A stretch of 64,000 bases of DNA from Zoroaster sp. YZ-2022 (GCA_029582265.1 CM055835.1:10345500-10409499), one strand, 5' to 3'; shown: positions 11,292 to 22,873, numbered from the stretch's first letter. Numbers and translations are program-made. Notes: generated by a model not told the origin, from the letters alone.

Positions 11292-12057
11292 CTGAAACAA
11301 ATCATTTTTGGAAGGTTTGCAACTGCAATGATCACCAGAACAAATATTAATTTGGCAGATATGGCAACTACAGAATCAATCCCCTCATCAGATTTGATGG
11401 AAAGATATGTTTTACACCTGTAAACAAATCAATTTATTACATATTTTAACTTGGGAACAGAACACAGCAATCGCCCTGTTGAGTGGAACTGATCCACCCA
11501 TTCCGCAGTGTGCATTTACATGATCCATCTTATTGAAAGAAGCAATTCTCACCATCTTATAATTAAAAGGGAGTGTATATACACCATTGGTTAATAAATG
11601 AATGTGAATACATCCATATACTTATAGAATCAAGAGATGTACAATGTGTATAGAAGCCAAACTGCAGAAAATATGTTCACATTTGTTTGTATTTGTTTTA
11701 ATGAGGAAATGTTTCAATGTCCAATGATCCATTTAAAATTGGAGTGTTTCATTCATACATTTCACATTGTCAAGTGGAATAACTTCTCAGAGTGTTCAGT
11801 ATTTCGGTACCATTAACATATTACATTACAAGTATAATTCACTTAGTTACTCCCTGAATTAATTAGGACAAAGAATTTACTTTCATTCCCGCTCTCAAAA
11901 TATTTTGGATAACATCATACACTGACATCCTGCAACTTGAATTTGTATGTATAAAAGTATGTTGGATATTGCAATGGTAATGAAGGGATGTATCCAAACC
12001 CCTTTTATGCTTAAACCAGTTAGAGTTAGTGTAATGCTTTCATGAGGATGCTTTCGT
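11292..12057. other. Intron-like, no gene recognised
   Basis: AT-rich sequence between a candidate exon and the truncated 3' side of the LINE at 12058-14290. No exon or repeat is supported. Confidence 0.4.
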
Positions 12058-14290
12058 ACATTCGGGGATTTCAATACCTTTAAGCTCATTATTAATTCTA
12101 AAAAGATTAGCTAGTCCTTCAGCACAGAGAGAAAATGGACAATGCCTGATACCGCGAGTTATTTCAACGGGAGACCCTATGTAGTTATTAACTATTATAC
12201 GACAGCTCGGTTGGCTGTATAGAAGTTTGATTCCTCGAATCAAAAACGGGGGAACACCTAGTTTATCCATAACTGCAAACATGTAATTCCAATTGATTCT
12301 ATCAAAGGCCTTTTCTAAATCTATACTAACAGCGGCTGCACCTAAATTTTCCCAATTTATATAATCTATTGTATCCCTGAGAATCATAAGATTGTCTTGA
12401 ATTTTCCTAAATTTCACACCACACGATTGTTCTTCCCCGATTATAAAAGGCATAATATTTTTCAGACGATTAGTAAGAGTCTTAGCGAGAATTTTATAAT
12501 CCACACACAATAGACTGATGGGACGCCAATTTTTCAAATCAAATTTACTTCCGACATTTTGTAAATGAGTCGGATGAGGCAGTATTCATAGAATGACCTA
12601 AAAAACCTTTTTGAAAACTGTAATTAAAGACTTCAAAGAAATCTATACCGATAATATCCCAATATGTTTGGTAGAATTCCACTGTGAGGCCATCAATGCC
12701 GGGGGATTTATTTTTATTCATTTGGAAAAGGGCATTTTTTAATTCAAGTAGCGTGAAATCATTCTCGGAACTTTGAAAAATATCCGCAGGAACGATGTTT
12801 GGAATCATAGAATTCAAAATAACGTTCATACTAGAAAGGCAGATATCCTCAGAAGTGTACAATTTACTATAAAAATCATTTACAACAGATAACATGGTTT
12901 GACTCTGACTAACATAATTCCCCTCAGAAGTCAATAGTTTTTCCATTTTGTTCTTTTGAATTTGTTGTTTTTCTAAATTAAAAAAACATTTGGAAGCTTT
13001 TTCGCCTTCCGTTTTAATTGTGTTTCTAGCTCTTATTTTAGATTTTTCCCATTCTTTAAATTCATAGGCTTTGATAGCTTCTTCAGTGGTCTTAATTTCA
13101 TCATAATTGGCATCGATGGGATTACTAATTAATTTCCTATATTTTTTCTGAAGACGAGAAATGTCCTTTTTAGAATTCCTGGATTTTTCTTTGCTATACT
13201 CTTGGATTATTTCTTTGAGTCGGAACTTCCCAATTTCCCACCATTCAACTAAATTATCATGATTGTGTTTTTGGGTTTTCCAAAAATGTTTTACTCGAAA
13301 AACAAGATCGTCGTCATCTAAAAAGTTATTGTTACAGATCCATCTGCCTTGCCCATGTGAAACCTCACTATCAGTTAATTTTATTACAAGAAGTTGATGG
13401 TCTGAAAGGCCGCTTACTCGACAGGAAATATTCTTTATTCTATTAAACATGTTGAAAGACACAAAAAAATAATCGATTCTATTCGGTGTTTTAGTCGGTT
13501 TGTGAAAATGAGTGTAACCATTATCATCAGGAAGAAGAGTTCTCCAAACATCAATGAGATCTTTTTCTTGAATAACATTTCTTAAAATAATTTGACTGGT
13601 ATCATTAATACGAAATTTATCTAAATTACAATTAAAGTCACCCCTATGATCCAACTCTCGTCCCCAATGATACGATCAGTCAGACCATCAAAAAAAGTGG
13701 TCCTTCCACGGAGATCATTTGGAGCATATACAGACGCTACGGAAATCACTTCATTGTCCCAATTAATATCACCTTTTATCCACCTACCATAGTCATCTTT
13801 GTTAACATTAGAAAGAATAATTCCAGAATTTTTGAAGTGAGGATTGCAACTCCTTTTGAATGGCGAGTCCCGTGATTAAAAAGTATTTGACCTTCCCACT
13901 GTCTGCTCCAAATGTCCTCATCATTGCGGTCGCTATGAGTTTCTTGTAAAAATACCAAATTGAAATTACAATCTTTAAGACAGTCAAAGAGCATGTTTCT
14001 TTTCAAATCGTCTCTAAGACCATTAATATTAATTGATGCGACTGTTAAAAAACTCATAGCAATCGCAATAAAGAGTAATAAAGACCTAACCATAAAAATC
14101 TCAGATGAAAAATTCGCTTACATCTCCTTCTGACCTCGTCCCCTGGGGTTTGATGTTTTCGTGCTCTCCGATGTCGGTTGGGATAGACTGCGGTTTTGAT
14201 GTGCACTTTCCTGCTCCTACGTCTGAAGCGTTGAACCCCCCTCCGTGTACACTTGCTTTAAAAGTGTATAGACTGTTTTGGAATATTCCT
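12058..14290 (-). pseudogene. L1/Tx1-group LINE: ORF1 tail, AP endonuclease and part of reverse transcriptase
   Basis: On the minus strand, in order: a short open ORF1-like tail (about 14290-14110); an apurinic-type endonuclease start (A-S-I-N-I-N-G-L-R, then F-L-Q-E-T-H); the endonuclease C-terminus (G-D-F-N-C, S-G-L-S-D-H); a linker with F-F-N-L-E-K; and the reverse transcriptase start (S-P-G-I-D-G-L, N-W-R-P-I-S-L-L). It continues through D-L-E-K-A-F-D to a damaged G-I-R-x-C-P block. Sequence similarity stops near 12058, before the Y-A-D-D motif, so the 3' half is missing. Several stops and frame changes break it. Loss of the 3' side is unusual for LINEs, which normally lose the 5' side, and suggests a later deletion. 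Confidence 0.85.
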
Positions 14291-14566
14291 GCACTTTATA
14301 TTACCTTTGTGAATTAATGTATAGGCCTTATTGCCATAAAAATGTCAAGTTAAAAAAATCTCCAAAAATTTTACAAAATTAATTATCAAAAAAATTATAC
14401 ATAAAACTTTCTACTATACCTAACAAAACCCAGTCCACAATAATTGCAGAAGAATGTTTTTTAGTTTGATATTTTAATAAATTTCCAAAAAGATATGGCA
14501 GTCTCTAGCTTTCATAAAACCACATGTGACAAATATATATTTTTTTAAATAGTAGAAGTGTATTAC

Positions 14567-14610
14567 CTGTGGCAGAACTGAAGATCTGGGCACTTTACTC
14601 AATAGAAAAC
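14567..14610 (-). CDS. Candidate 44-nt exon
   Basis: On the minus strand the acceptor ACTGCTTCTTTCAAG and donor CACAG|GTAATAC bound 44 nt that are open in one frame (F-L-L-S-K-V-P-R-S-S-V-L-P-Q after two leading bases). It ends in phase 0, matching the phase-0 start of 11142-11291. Confidence 0.4.
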
Positions 14611-14719
14611 CTTGAAAGAAGCAGTTACATAGTCTAATTGCAGATCAATATGGTATAGGTGTTGCAGTTGACTGGGAGTGTCCTTTAGAGAAGAGTTTCT
14701 TCAACTTTCCTGTATGTAC

Positions 14720-14828
14720 CTCTTCTGAGACATCAACAAATTTCAGGGCATCAGCACAGATTATTGGATGGTTGTGGTTATCCACATGAGTTGCAAACTC
14801 TGGTATATCGGGATCCCTGAATTTGGCC
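14720..14828 (-). CDS. Candidate exon of an unidentified gene
   Basis: A 109-nt segment follows the acceptor TTTTAATGCAG and ends at GAAGAG|GTACAT. It is open in one frame (A-K-F-R-D-P-D-I-P-E-F-A-T-H ... C-A-D-A-L-K-F). The frame stays open past that donor until a stop about 70 nt further. The exon ends in phase 0, whereas the 44-nt exon needs a phase-1 predecessor, so the direct join is not supported. A missing small exon, another donor or decay are all possible. Confidence 0.4.
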
Positions 14829-14945
14829 CTGCATTAAAACATGTATGCCAGTGTAACAGTAAAAATTATTAGCTGGATATTGCATGATCCGTTTTCATCT
14901 CCATGAGTACAATTGAATGTGAACTCAGTCTAAATCCATACAAAT

Positions 14946-15415
14946 GTGAAGAAGAAGAAGAAGAAGAAGAAGAAGAAGAAGAAGAAGAAGAAGAAGAAGA
15001 AGAAGAAGAAGAAGAAGAAGAAGACGAAGAAGAAGAAGAAGAAGAAGAAGAAGAAGAAGAAGAAGAAGAAGAAGAAGAAGGACTTATATGGCGCACGTAT
15101 CTACCAAACTGGTGCTCATGGCGCATTATATTATTACCCATGCTCATCAGGCTCAAAAATCATTCCTGAAACCATCTCAGCTCCTGAGGAGTATACAGCT
15201 CAATTGCTGCCATTACAGCGCATATAGGGCTAATCAAACACAATAACCAACTCTGCCCTCACAGGTACCCATTTACCCCTGGGTGGAGAGAAGCAATTAT
15301 GGTAAAGTGTCAAGCACCATGGTCGCGGTTGGGATTCGAACCCACATTCTGACGACTCAGCCATCAGAACACAAATCCGATGCACTAAACCGCTCGACCA
15401 TGGCACTCCACAGCT
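14946..15415 (-). mobile_element. tRNA-derived SINE with (TTC)n tail
   Basis: On the minus strand, a tRNA-like head (about 15415-15315) has an A-box-like ATGGTCGAGCGGTTTAGTGC and a B box GGTTCGAATCC. It is followed by a body of about 250 nt that ends near a GCGCCATATAAG-type sequence and then a long (TTC)n tail ((GAA)n at 14949-15080 on the + strand). This is the layout of tRNA-derived SINEs mobilised by a LINE that recognises a short tandem-repeat tail. The long poly-E and poly-K frames here are microsatellite artefacts. Confidence 0.75.
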
Positions 15416-15554
15416 GTCATATTAGAGAAGTTACATTAGATAAACTACAATATTGGTCAAACTGTACACAATTTTCAAATTTGAATTTGAAACTTTCTTG
15501 GTATTAATCTTTCCTAAAATGTACATGTGTACATTGCATTGTGAACCTGTGCAC

Positions 15555-15665
15555 TGACTGCACTGTCTATATTTACGCCCTGGCCCAATGACCAGGGCTA
15601 ACAGTAAAGCGCATTGGGACATTATGTGAACTGCACCATACAATAATTAAATATTATTATTATTG
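15555..15665 (+). mobile_element. SINE/LINE 3' tail with (TTA)n end
   Basis: ACCAGGGCTAACAGTAAAGC, then GCATTGGGAC and CTGCACCATACAA, ending in ATTATTATTATT. This is the common arrangement of a tRNA-SINE or LINE 3' domain with a trinucleotide tail. The head is absent. Confidence 0.5.
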
Positions 15666-15849
15666 CAAAATAAATTATTTAATACAAACCTGCTTAGTTT
15701 TCCTGGGTTTCATTTCACAGTTACACAGTTTCACAGTTACAACCACTTCAGCAGGACAGAACATTATGTCCTAATTTTGACTTCAGACAAAGATCTGCCT
15801 TAATATCAAATTGGGGCAAATTATTGTATTGACATCGATAGTACACTTT

Positions 15850-16340
15850 AATTTTGATGCACTCAGGTTTTGTGTATTGAAATTCATTTCTCACTTTCAT
15901 TTCTCTGAGTATGTTAACGTCTGACGACAAAACAAAATTAATACGTAGGAGCATACGTAGATCCTGTTTGCTGATCGAAACATGCACTTGCATGTTCACC
16001 ATTTTCTCTTTGAGGACATTATTGCGCTACATATTTAACAAATCAATTGTTTTATGTATATCTGAATATATTGAATGGCTGTTCAACAACAATATCGGTT
16101 CATTGATCAAGGAACAGATGATGGTCTAAAAAGCTCACTTTGTGTTAGTTTCCATGCCATGAATTGCAATCACGTGGCATCAGGAAAACGATTCCCTTCA
16201 AATGAAATTACGATTGACGACAAAATAAATTTGAAAAAGTGTGATGTTCATATTTGCCGATCGAAAAATATGTATGCATTTTCACTATTGTCTCGGTGTG
16301 ACACAACATTATCAGCAACATTTAAACAAATCGGTTGTTA
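15850..16340 (+). repeat. Decayed LRR-unit intron copies
   Basis: The sequence contains successive diverged copies of the intron downstream of the LRR exons. Shared words include TTGATGCACTCAGGTTTTGT (also at about 17690), CGACGACAAAACAAA-like strings and TTTGCCGATCGAAAAATATG (compare 19120-19140). It has no intact exon. Confidence 0.5.
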
Positions 16341-16494
16341 AATTTATATAGGCATATCTGGATTAAATCAATATCTTGCAACAAATTGCTGTATTTAATG
16401 AAAACATTTGGATAATTTGCTTTAAAATGTGGTCAATAGAGGGTAGTATGTCACCACAGCTTTTTATGTCGATGCACTTAAATAATTTGTGTTG

Positions 16495-16740
16495 ATATTC
16501 AGTGAACCTCGGGCAGGATCATTTATCAGATTGTTTGATACCATGGCAGCTTTTCACAACCATATGCATTCTTGAAAATCTGAGAAAATTGATAATTATT
16601 ACCAATGTATTTTTGTTTAAATACAATTTTTTTTATCAACCATACTTCGTTTTTATTCCATCTTCCATATCTGGAAACCAAAAACAACTTTCACCCAGAG
16701 CATAGTTGTCATAATTTTCAATCAAGCAAGAATTAATTTT
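16495..16740 (+). repeat. LRR-unit relic, exon lost
   Basis: Matches the region upstream of an LRR exon (AGTGAACCTCGGGCAGGATC, AATCTGAGAAAATTGATAA, ACCAATGTATTTTTGTTTAA, CCATACTTCGTTTTTATTCC) up to a damaged acceptor (TTCCATATCTGG instead of ...CTTAG). It passes almost directly into the downstream intron (GTCATAATTTTCAATCAAGC). The 72-nt exon is missing. Confidence 0.6.
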
Positions 16741-17029
16741 AAATTAAGTTACACCCGACAACGAAACAAAGTTTGTGTTTCCTGCCATTCGAAAAATTAG
16801 AATGCATTTTGTTTTCTTTAACTAAAGACATTAATGAGCTACATTTTACACGGATCAGTTGTTAGGCTACATGTATATCTTGAATCGTTAAACATACTCA
16901 TATAATAAATTTTCTTTATGAGGAAGTTTGCATTGTTCGTTTCAAACTAATTCACAAATCGTCACAGCATATCATGCACACTTATTAATTAGAGCTAAAT
17001 AAAGAACAACGAACTTATATTTTTGTTTT

Positions 17030-17310
17030 ATATTTCGATTCACTCAAATGTTGTCTATCGAGATTCATTTGTAAATTTAGTTTTCTAATGAGTGAACCTC
17101 GGGCAAGACAAATGTTCAACTTTGATACCATGACAACGTTTCACAAAGTTACGATTTCAGGAAAATCTGAGAACATTGATGAATATATACCGATGTAGGC
17201 TATCTACTTTAACAAGTTGTTTTTAACCCTACTTTATAATGACTTTATTTTCTATATTGGCCTAATGAGCTGCAGGCGGAAATATTTTTCATATTTTTTG
17301 ACCGATCACT
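17030..17310 (+). repeat. LRR-unit relic
   Basis: AGTGAACCTCGGGCAAGACA, GAAAATCTGAGAACATTGAT and CCTAATGAGCTGCAGGCGGA correspond to the upstream intron of the LRR exon at 2401 (CCTAATGAGCTGTATGGAAA at about 2252). No exon follows in this copy. Confidence 0.55.
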
Positions 17311-17339
17311 AATACTGTCAGGGTCAAGATCAAACTTAC

Positions 17340-17464
17340 CTGCATACTTTTCATTTTGAAGCTGTGGGAGGAGTAGTGTTCAAGATTCAGAGTAGCTTCT
17401 TCAAGATGGTCTACTTTGGAGGGAAAGCTGTTGATACAATGGGATCTGACCTCTTTTTCCCTTT
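17340..17464 (-). CDS. Candidate exon with strong donor
   Basis: On the minus strand about 40 open codons (V-R-S-H-C-I-N-S-F-P ... M-K-S-M-Q) end at a consensus donor CAG|GTAAGT in phase 0. The upstream acceptor is unclear because the sequence there is purine-rich, so the 5' edge is approximate. It may belong with the other minus-strand exons. The product is not recognised. Confidence 0.4.
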
Positions 17465-17879
17465 TTTTTGAAGCAGCATTTCAATGCGTCATAAATACGA
17501 GATCACCAGATTTGAAGTTGTATTGCAGATTCTCCTGTTTTTTATTTTTTTATTTTTATTTTATTTTATTTTATTTTTTATTCTGGAACACCGATCTGAT
17601 AACGTATGCGATGACACTTCATGGTTACATATTGCCACATTATGTCACACTTTTAAATAGAGGACTGTACTCCAAGGATGTTGGTTCTTAATTTTGATGC
17701 ACTCAAGTGTTGTGTATTGAAAATCATTTCTCACTTTGTGAGTAGTTCTTTAACGACATACCGTAACTATCACAACTAATCAATTGTGATTAATTCTCAC
17801 GGAAAGACTTATGCAACATTGTAATGAATAACCACAGTGAAATCAGAAGTAATATTGACAATAATTAGAAAGAAGTTGA
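17465..17879. other. LRR-unit intron fragments, no exon
   Basis: Contains a T-rich run at 17540-17580 and another copy of the TTGATGCACTCAAGTGTTGT segment at about 17693. No exon is supported. Confidence 0.35.
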
Positions 17880-18720
17880 TGGTGTCACTGTTAACTTAAT
17901 TTCATTGTATGCGCCAAATGGTGCTTCTATGCGGAAGCAATTTTTTTGTTGAATTTGAGAACTCTCTTTTGGATAACATATCCTAAATATAATTACATTA
18001 TTGGAGGTAATCTTAACTGTCAGTTAGATTCAAGAAATATGTACGATCAAAGCAAAATTTCTGTTTGTAAAATTATTCAGGAAAATGAACTCATTGATAC
18101 TTGGCGATATATAGAGAATAAACCAGGATAGACATTTTACCACAAAGTAATTAAAAGACCGAGTTAAATTGATTATGTTCTAATTTCAGAAACACTCGGA
18201 TAACAACTAAAAGAAATTTCTGTTGATTCTTCCGGTCTGTCAGATCACAGTACAGTAATTGTCCGTTTTGATTATCAAACCATTCCCACAGGAAAGGGAA
18301 GATGGGTTTGTAATAATGAACTTCATAAAGACGACAAATGTAAAACTTGAGTTGAATAGTTTTGGAAATTTTGGATTACCCCAAAAGACTGTTATGACTG
18401 TTATTTGTTTGCTGGGATATTGGAAAAATAGTCAAAACAATTATTAAATATTATTAAGGCGAGAAAAGATACAAAGAAAACAGGAATAAGAAGATTATGT
18501 CATTAGTAATCCTTCAAACAATACAATAACTGAGCTAGAATTAAAGGAGAAAAATATTAAACTTTACACTCAGATTGCATACATAATGTGGGCACCGAAA
18601 AACTGAGTAAATCTCCTTTTTTTTTGCCGAAAAGCATCAACGGAAAAACAATGTTGAATAAATGTGGGTACAAGGAGAGCAGGAGTTTATCACTGAAAGA
18701 AGAAAATAAGGATGAGTGAA
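17880..18720 (+). pseudogene. L1/Tx1-group LINE fragment: endonuclease and linker
   Basis: The plus-strand translation shows a degraded AP endonuclease (L-I-S-L-Y-A-P-N, then I-I-G-G-N-L-N-C where G-D-F-N-C is expected), then I-D-Y-V-L-I-S, S-G-L-S-D-H and G-R-W-V-C-N-N. The linker (I-S-N-P-S-N-N-T) parallels the same region of the LINE at 12058-14290 (I-S-N-P-I-D-A-N). Multiple stops and frame shifts make it non-functional. Confidence 0.75.
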
Positions 18721-18935
18721 AATGAAAAAAAAAAGTCAGACAGGAGACAAATGAATTAACAAGCAACACATACATAAAACAAATTAATGTTAAATGGTTG
18801 TGGGGAAAAAAGAAGTAAAATTAGTCATTCCCTTCCTGTAAGTTTAAACCATGGGGTGAATGGTGTGGATACGCCAGATGCACATCTTTTCTCTGCTGAG
18901 ATGGATTATTAACCCTTCTTTGTTTTCCATCTTAG

Positions 18936-19007
18936 GTATCTCTATGACAACAAAATCAGTGAAATTGAACCCGGAACATTTGATGGTCTACAGAATCTGC
19001 GATCCTT
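18936..19007 (+). CDS. LRR exon (one 24-residue leucine-rich repeat)
   Basis: 72 nt lie between the acceptor TGTTTTCCATCTTAG and the consensus donor GTAAGTAT, phase 2 on both sides. They encode one canonical LRR: L-Y-L-Y-D-N-K-I-S-E-I-E-P-G-T-F-D-G-L then Q-N-L-R-S-L across the junction. All scaffold positions (L, N, I, I, G, F, L, L) are present. It is the sister of the exon at 2401-2472, with shared flanking intron sequence. Extracellular LRR exons of this kind form curved ligand-binding surfaces; the complete protein lies outside or has been lost. Confidence 0.8.
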
Positions 19008-19264
19008 GTAAGTATTTATGTCATTAATTTCAATCACGCAGCATTGTGCCACCGATTTCTGTTGACTGAAGTTACGTCTCACTACAAGCAAATTAGTTGA
19101 AGTGCGTAGTTTATGTTTGCCGATCAAAATATATGTCTGCTGTTTCGATTGAATATCGAAATGCAATTTCAACAATATTATTAATTTATTTTTATTAAAA
19201 AATTACTTTGAAATTGAAAAAAAGAAAAAAAGAAATAGAGGCGAAAGAGGTGACTTAAAAAAAA

Positions 19265-19800
19265 TGGAGACCTATCAGTCTTCTCAATGTTGAAGGATCC
19301 GGTTCAAAAATCAACAATCAGAAAACCCAAGGCTTATAGTTGGGAGCATGGAAAGACAGAAAAACAGGAACAATCAAAAATTTAAATTCTTGGCCTACAT
19401 TTTGAAAATGAGATCAAGCCGGAAGACAATTGGGCAGAGAGAATAAACATAGTGAAGACTATTTTGAATAGAAATATTACTAAATGACTAAGAAATGGAT
19501 AAAGTTATCATGCAATTTTATTGGTCATCGAAACCAGACAAAATCAAAACAGACACTATAAGGGGATCTCCAGAATTAGGTGCAACTGGATTAATCATCA
19601 TCACATACAAAATAGATGCGTTAACATTAAACTGTCTGCAAAAATATACCAAAACTCAAGGAAAATGGAAATATTTATTTGATTTTTGGATCCAAATGAT
19701 TAAAATCTTGGTTATTTTGTCTTTAACAATCCTAAACTGATGGGAGCAAAAATACTCAGTTTTTATTGAGATTTAATTAAAGCTGGGTGGCCAAAGGATA
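19265..19800 (+). pseudogene. L1/Tx1-group LINE fragment: post-catalytic RT and C-terminal region
   Basis: Plus-strand frames show G-S-G-S-K-I-N-N-Q-K-T-Q-G-L (the RT thumb after Y-A-D-D), L-G-L-H-F-E-N-E-I, W-A-E-R-I-N-I-V-K-T-I-L and Q-F-Y-W-S-S-K-P-D-K-I-K. These are characteristic of the region downstream of the RT palm in L1/Tx1 LINEs. It is broken by stops. With 17880-18720 it could be one element whose RT palm was lost; an LRR exon lies between them. Confidence 0.7.
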
Positions 19801-19929
19801 ATCTCCAGAATTGTTCATGTGTTAAAATATTAATAAGCGAATAATTCGTGCAAAAAAGGGCGAATTTGGTTTGTTTAAATATTGATTGTCTATTCGTTTG
19901 GGCCTTGTTTGTAAGCATTTGTCCATTGG

Positions 19930-20640
19930 AGTTAAAATCACACCGAGTATTGAGTGGGAGTTTTTCTTAAGAATATAATTTATAATGTTCCAGGTTTGTT
20001 TGATATTGGATTTTGCATCAGAAAACTTCTCTGCATAGTACCTGACTTTGACAACTTTGATCAGACCATTAAGTTTGTTACGGAATTTCTTGTACTTCAT
20101 TTTGTTGGCATTGTTTGGTTTGATCAGGAAGTTCTTCATACAATTTGTTTTTGTGTTTGATGGACGGTATGATGCCATTGGTCATCTATGGTTTAAATCT
20201 TCTATTATGACTGATATTTTGAACTGGGAAATGAGAATCATAAAGATGAGTAAACATAGTGATGAAGGTATTATAAGCAGTATCGGGGTTTTCACATGAG
20301 TACATTTCCCTCTAGTCAACATCCAATAAACAGTGTTGTTGTAACTGAATAATGTTTTCTTGGTTGATACAATCTGAAGGATTGAGTGCCTTTCTCTTTA
20401 TTGAGATGTGAATCATTTAATTGAATCATGAGAAAATGGGTAGATGATCGGAAGCATCGCAAAACAAGATTCTAGATTTGGATGGTAAATCACAACTATT
20501 AGTAAGGATGCTATTTATTAACGTAGCTGTGGAGTCAGTGATACGGGTATGTTTGTGGATAGTTGGTGAGAATGAGTTACTGAAAAGACAATCTACAAAA
20601 TGGGAAGTCAGCAGTAGTCAATAAAGAAGGGTTTCAAACA
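19930..20640 (-). pseudogene. CR1/Jockey-group LINE fragment (endonuclease end and linker)
   Basis: The minus-strand reading shows the endonuclease C-terminus (N-S-F-S-P-T-I-H-K-H-T-R-I-T, D-S-T-A-T-L-I-N-S, D-A-S-D-H-L-P-I-F). The linker that normally precedes the RT follows (Y-K-K-F-R-N-K-L-N-G-L-I-K, Y-Y-A-E-K-F, W-N-I-I-N). These patterns belong to CR1/Jockey-type ORF2 and differ from the Tx1 copies elsewhere. Stops interrupt it and no RT palm is present. Confidence 0.65.
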
Positions 20641-22842
20641 CATTGTGTGCCTAAATCAAACTTTTGAGCATACTTAATTATAAAAAAGGTTTCATATTTG
20701 TAATTTCAATAAATAATTTTAAAAAATCAATAAATAAAAAATCAATAAATAAAATATGTGAATACTTTGTAAGACAGGACTTTTTCGGTAGGTTTCAAAT
20801 TATTAGGCCCTTGTTCAAGTACCCTCTTTATTGACTATTAACCTGATCATTGTCAGCCACATACTGAGTACTGTTCTATACAACTTAGATAGAGTAGTAC
20901 AAATTATATTGCCAAGTTCGGCATTATCGAGCTGGGTCAATAAAGTGATCATGATGTGTGTAAAATCCATAAGTCAATGTACACATACTTTTAGGGTGGG
21001 ATTCATCCCAGTAAGTGTTTTGTCTTGATAATGTAGAGCCCCCATCTAAAACAATTAATTCTACAAAATGAACCCTACCCTAACCCCAGGACCATTTAAG
21101 TAGGGGATTTTAAAGTGTGGACCACAAAAATAGAAGCCCCATCCTATTTTTCTCAATCAGGATGTCCCCAACAATTCTCTGTAACCTAAAGAACCTAATA
21201 CATTTTGACCATCTATCAGCTAAAACAGTAACTACAAAATAAACACAACATTAACAACATTCTTTTCTCAATGGCTTTGCAGTACATTTTATTGAATTTA
21301 TCAATTTCAAAATTTTAACATCGAAGTGTTAATTCATAAAATTAATCACAACATTTATTTATGTCCAGTCAAGTTAATTATAACTTCATAAAATTGCACT
21401 TCCGTCATGGAAACAACACAAACAAGAGGACATGTAACAGATCAAGCGCGTAACTCCTGAAATTTCAATGTGCTACAATACTTTTTAGTCAGTCGCTTAC
21501 GTTTGAGTGCTTATTTTAGGAAACCAGAAAATGTTCTTTGTGTCCTGAAACACACGGGGGCGGGGTGTTATTGGGGGCTTCACAAACTTTTTTTTAGGAA
21601 TACCCCCCCCCCCCCACATACACACACCTTTTCCAGAAGGAGAAATAAAAATACAATGCACAATACGTGGGACCTGAATGAATATTCTTAAGTAAGTTCA
21701 TTTCAAAACTGAAGTTGGTCACTGACATGTGAAACATTTAAATTCAATCCAAGAATTATCAGCTTTAAAATGTCCAACATCTGAAGACAGTGTTTATTAT
21801 TATTATTATTTTCTTTTTAGAAATGGATCACCGTCAGATGGTGATTCATTTTAAATTTGAAAAGTTTCCCTCAAACATTTCACATCTTACAAGGTTAGTA
21901 CATGTAAGCGTTTTGATAATAATGTAACTTGGTTGCTTTTCAGGTAATGAAAATGGTGCACACCCTTCAGTTGTTAAATGTTTGACTCTGGTTGAGTCAG
22001 ACTTACTTGTACAGTACAATAAAAACCACAAACATGGTCTCAAGGGGGTGAATTACAAAGTACATAAAGATCCAAATATCATGTACAATTCAATCTTGGA
22101 ATCAGTCACAACTTCAAATGTTAAAAGTCAATCCAGTGGGAGACTGTGATTTCCCATAAATACATTTTGATGGTTTTCTTTTCTAGAAATTGATGGTAAA
22201 ACACAGGCAATACATCTTTAAAAGTTTGAATTTTTCAATATAGGCAAGTGAAGTAAACACCCCAACCCCCTTCCCAACCCCATCATCCTCAAACACACCC
22301 ACCAAAAAATACAACAAATAAAAATGACACATCCTTCTTTGAAGTGTTCAATGAAGGCTGGGTCATTTGTTTATCAGTTCAGCAAAGAAAATTTGACTGA
22401 ATCACAGGAAAGGTTAGCAGCCAAACTGTTACGTAATGTATACCGCTTCTAGTAGGTTCTTGGCTACATTTTGCTGAGCAGATACATTTACTAAGCAATA
22501 TTTTCTCCTAAGCAGCTCTAATGAAATATATATATTTACAATATGTTCAATCTTAAAGATACCGTGAATAAAACAACATTCATCTTACATCATCTCATGG
22601 AGTCTCATGTATCTTAAAATGTTGGAATAGTCCAAATCTTTTGCCCATTTGTATACATAAGCATTATTATGGTGTCCTTTTAAGGCCGTAACTGATACCA
22701 ACATTAAGCCTTGTTGCGACTATAAACACCTCACTCCTACACTAAGATGTCAAACAATCTTCTCAATTTTCTTCATTGACACTGCAGTGCAGGCCTTTAA
22801 TTTCATTCTCATAGAAAACCCAAGGGCAATAAAATAAATTAC
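20641..22842. other. No gene recognised
   Basis: AT-rich sequence with a poly-C run (about 21602-21616) and short simple repeats. No splice-bounded open exon or transposon protein could be found on either strand; probably intron of the minus-strand exon set. Confidence 0.4.
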
Positions 22843-22873
22843 CTCCAAGTATTTTGGGGTTGCAGTGGCTTGC
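22843..22873 (-). CDS. Possible 31-nt micro-exon
   Basis: On the minus strand the acceptor TTTTTTTATTCAG and donor GGAG|GTAATT bound 31 nt (A-S-H-C-N-P-K-I-L-G plus one base). Its phase-0 start fits the phase-0 end of 23097-23178. It is too short for a firm call. Confidence 0.25.

Noticed and set aside
14903..15227. Poly-Glu, poly-Lys and poly-Ser proteins
   Set aside because: Translations of the (GAA)n SINE tail in different frames.
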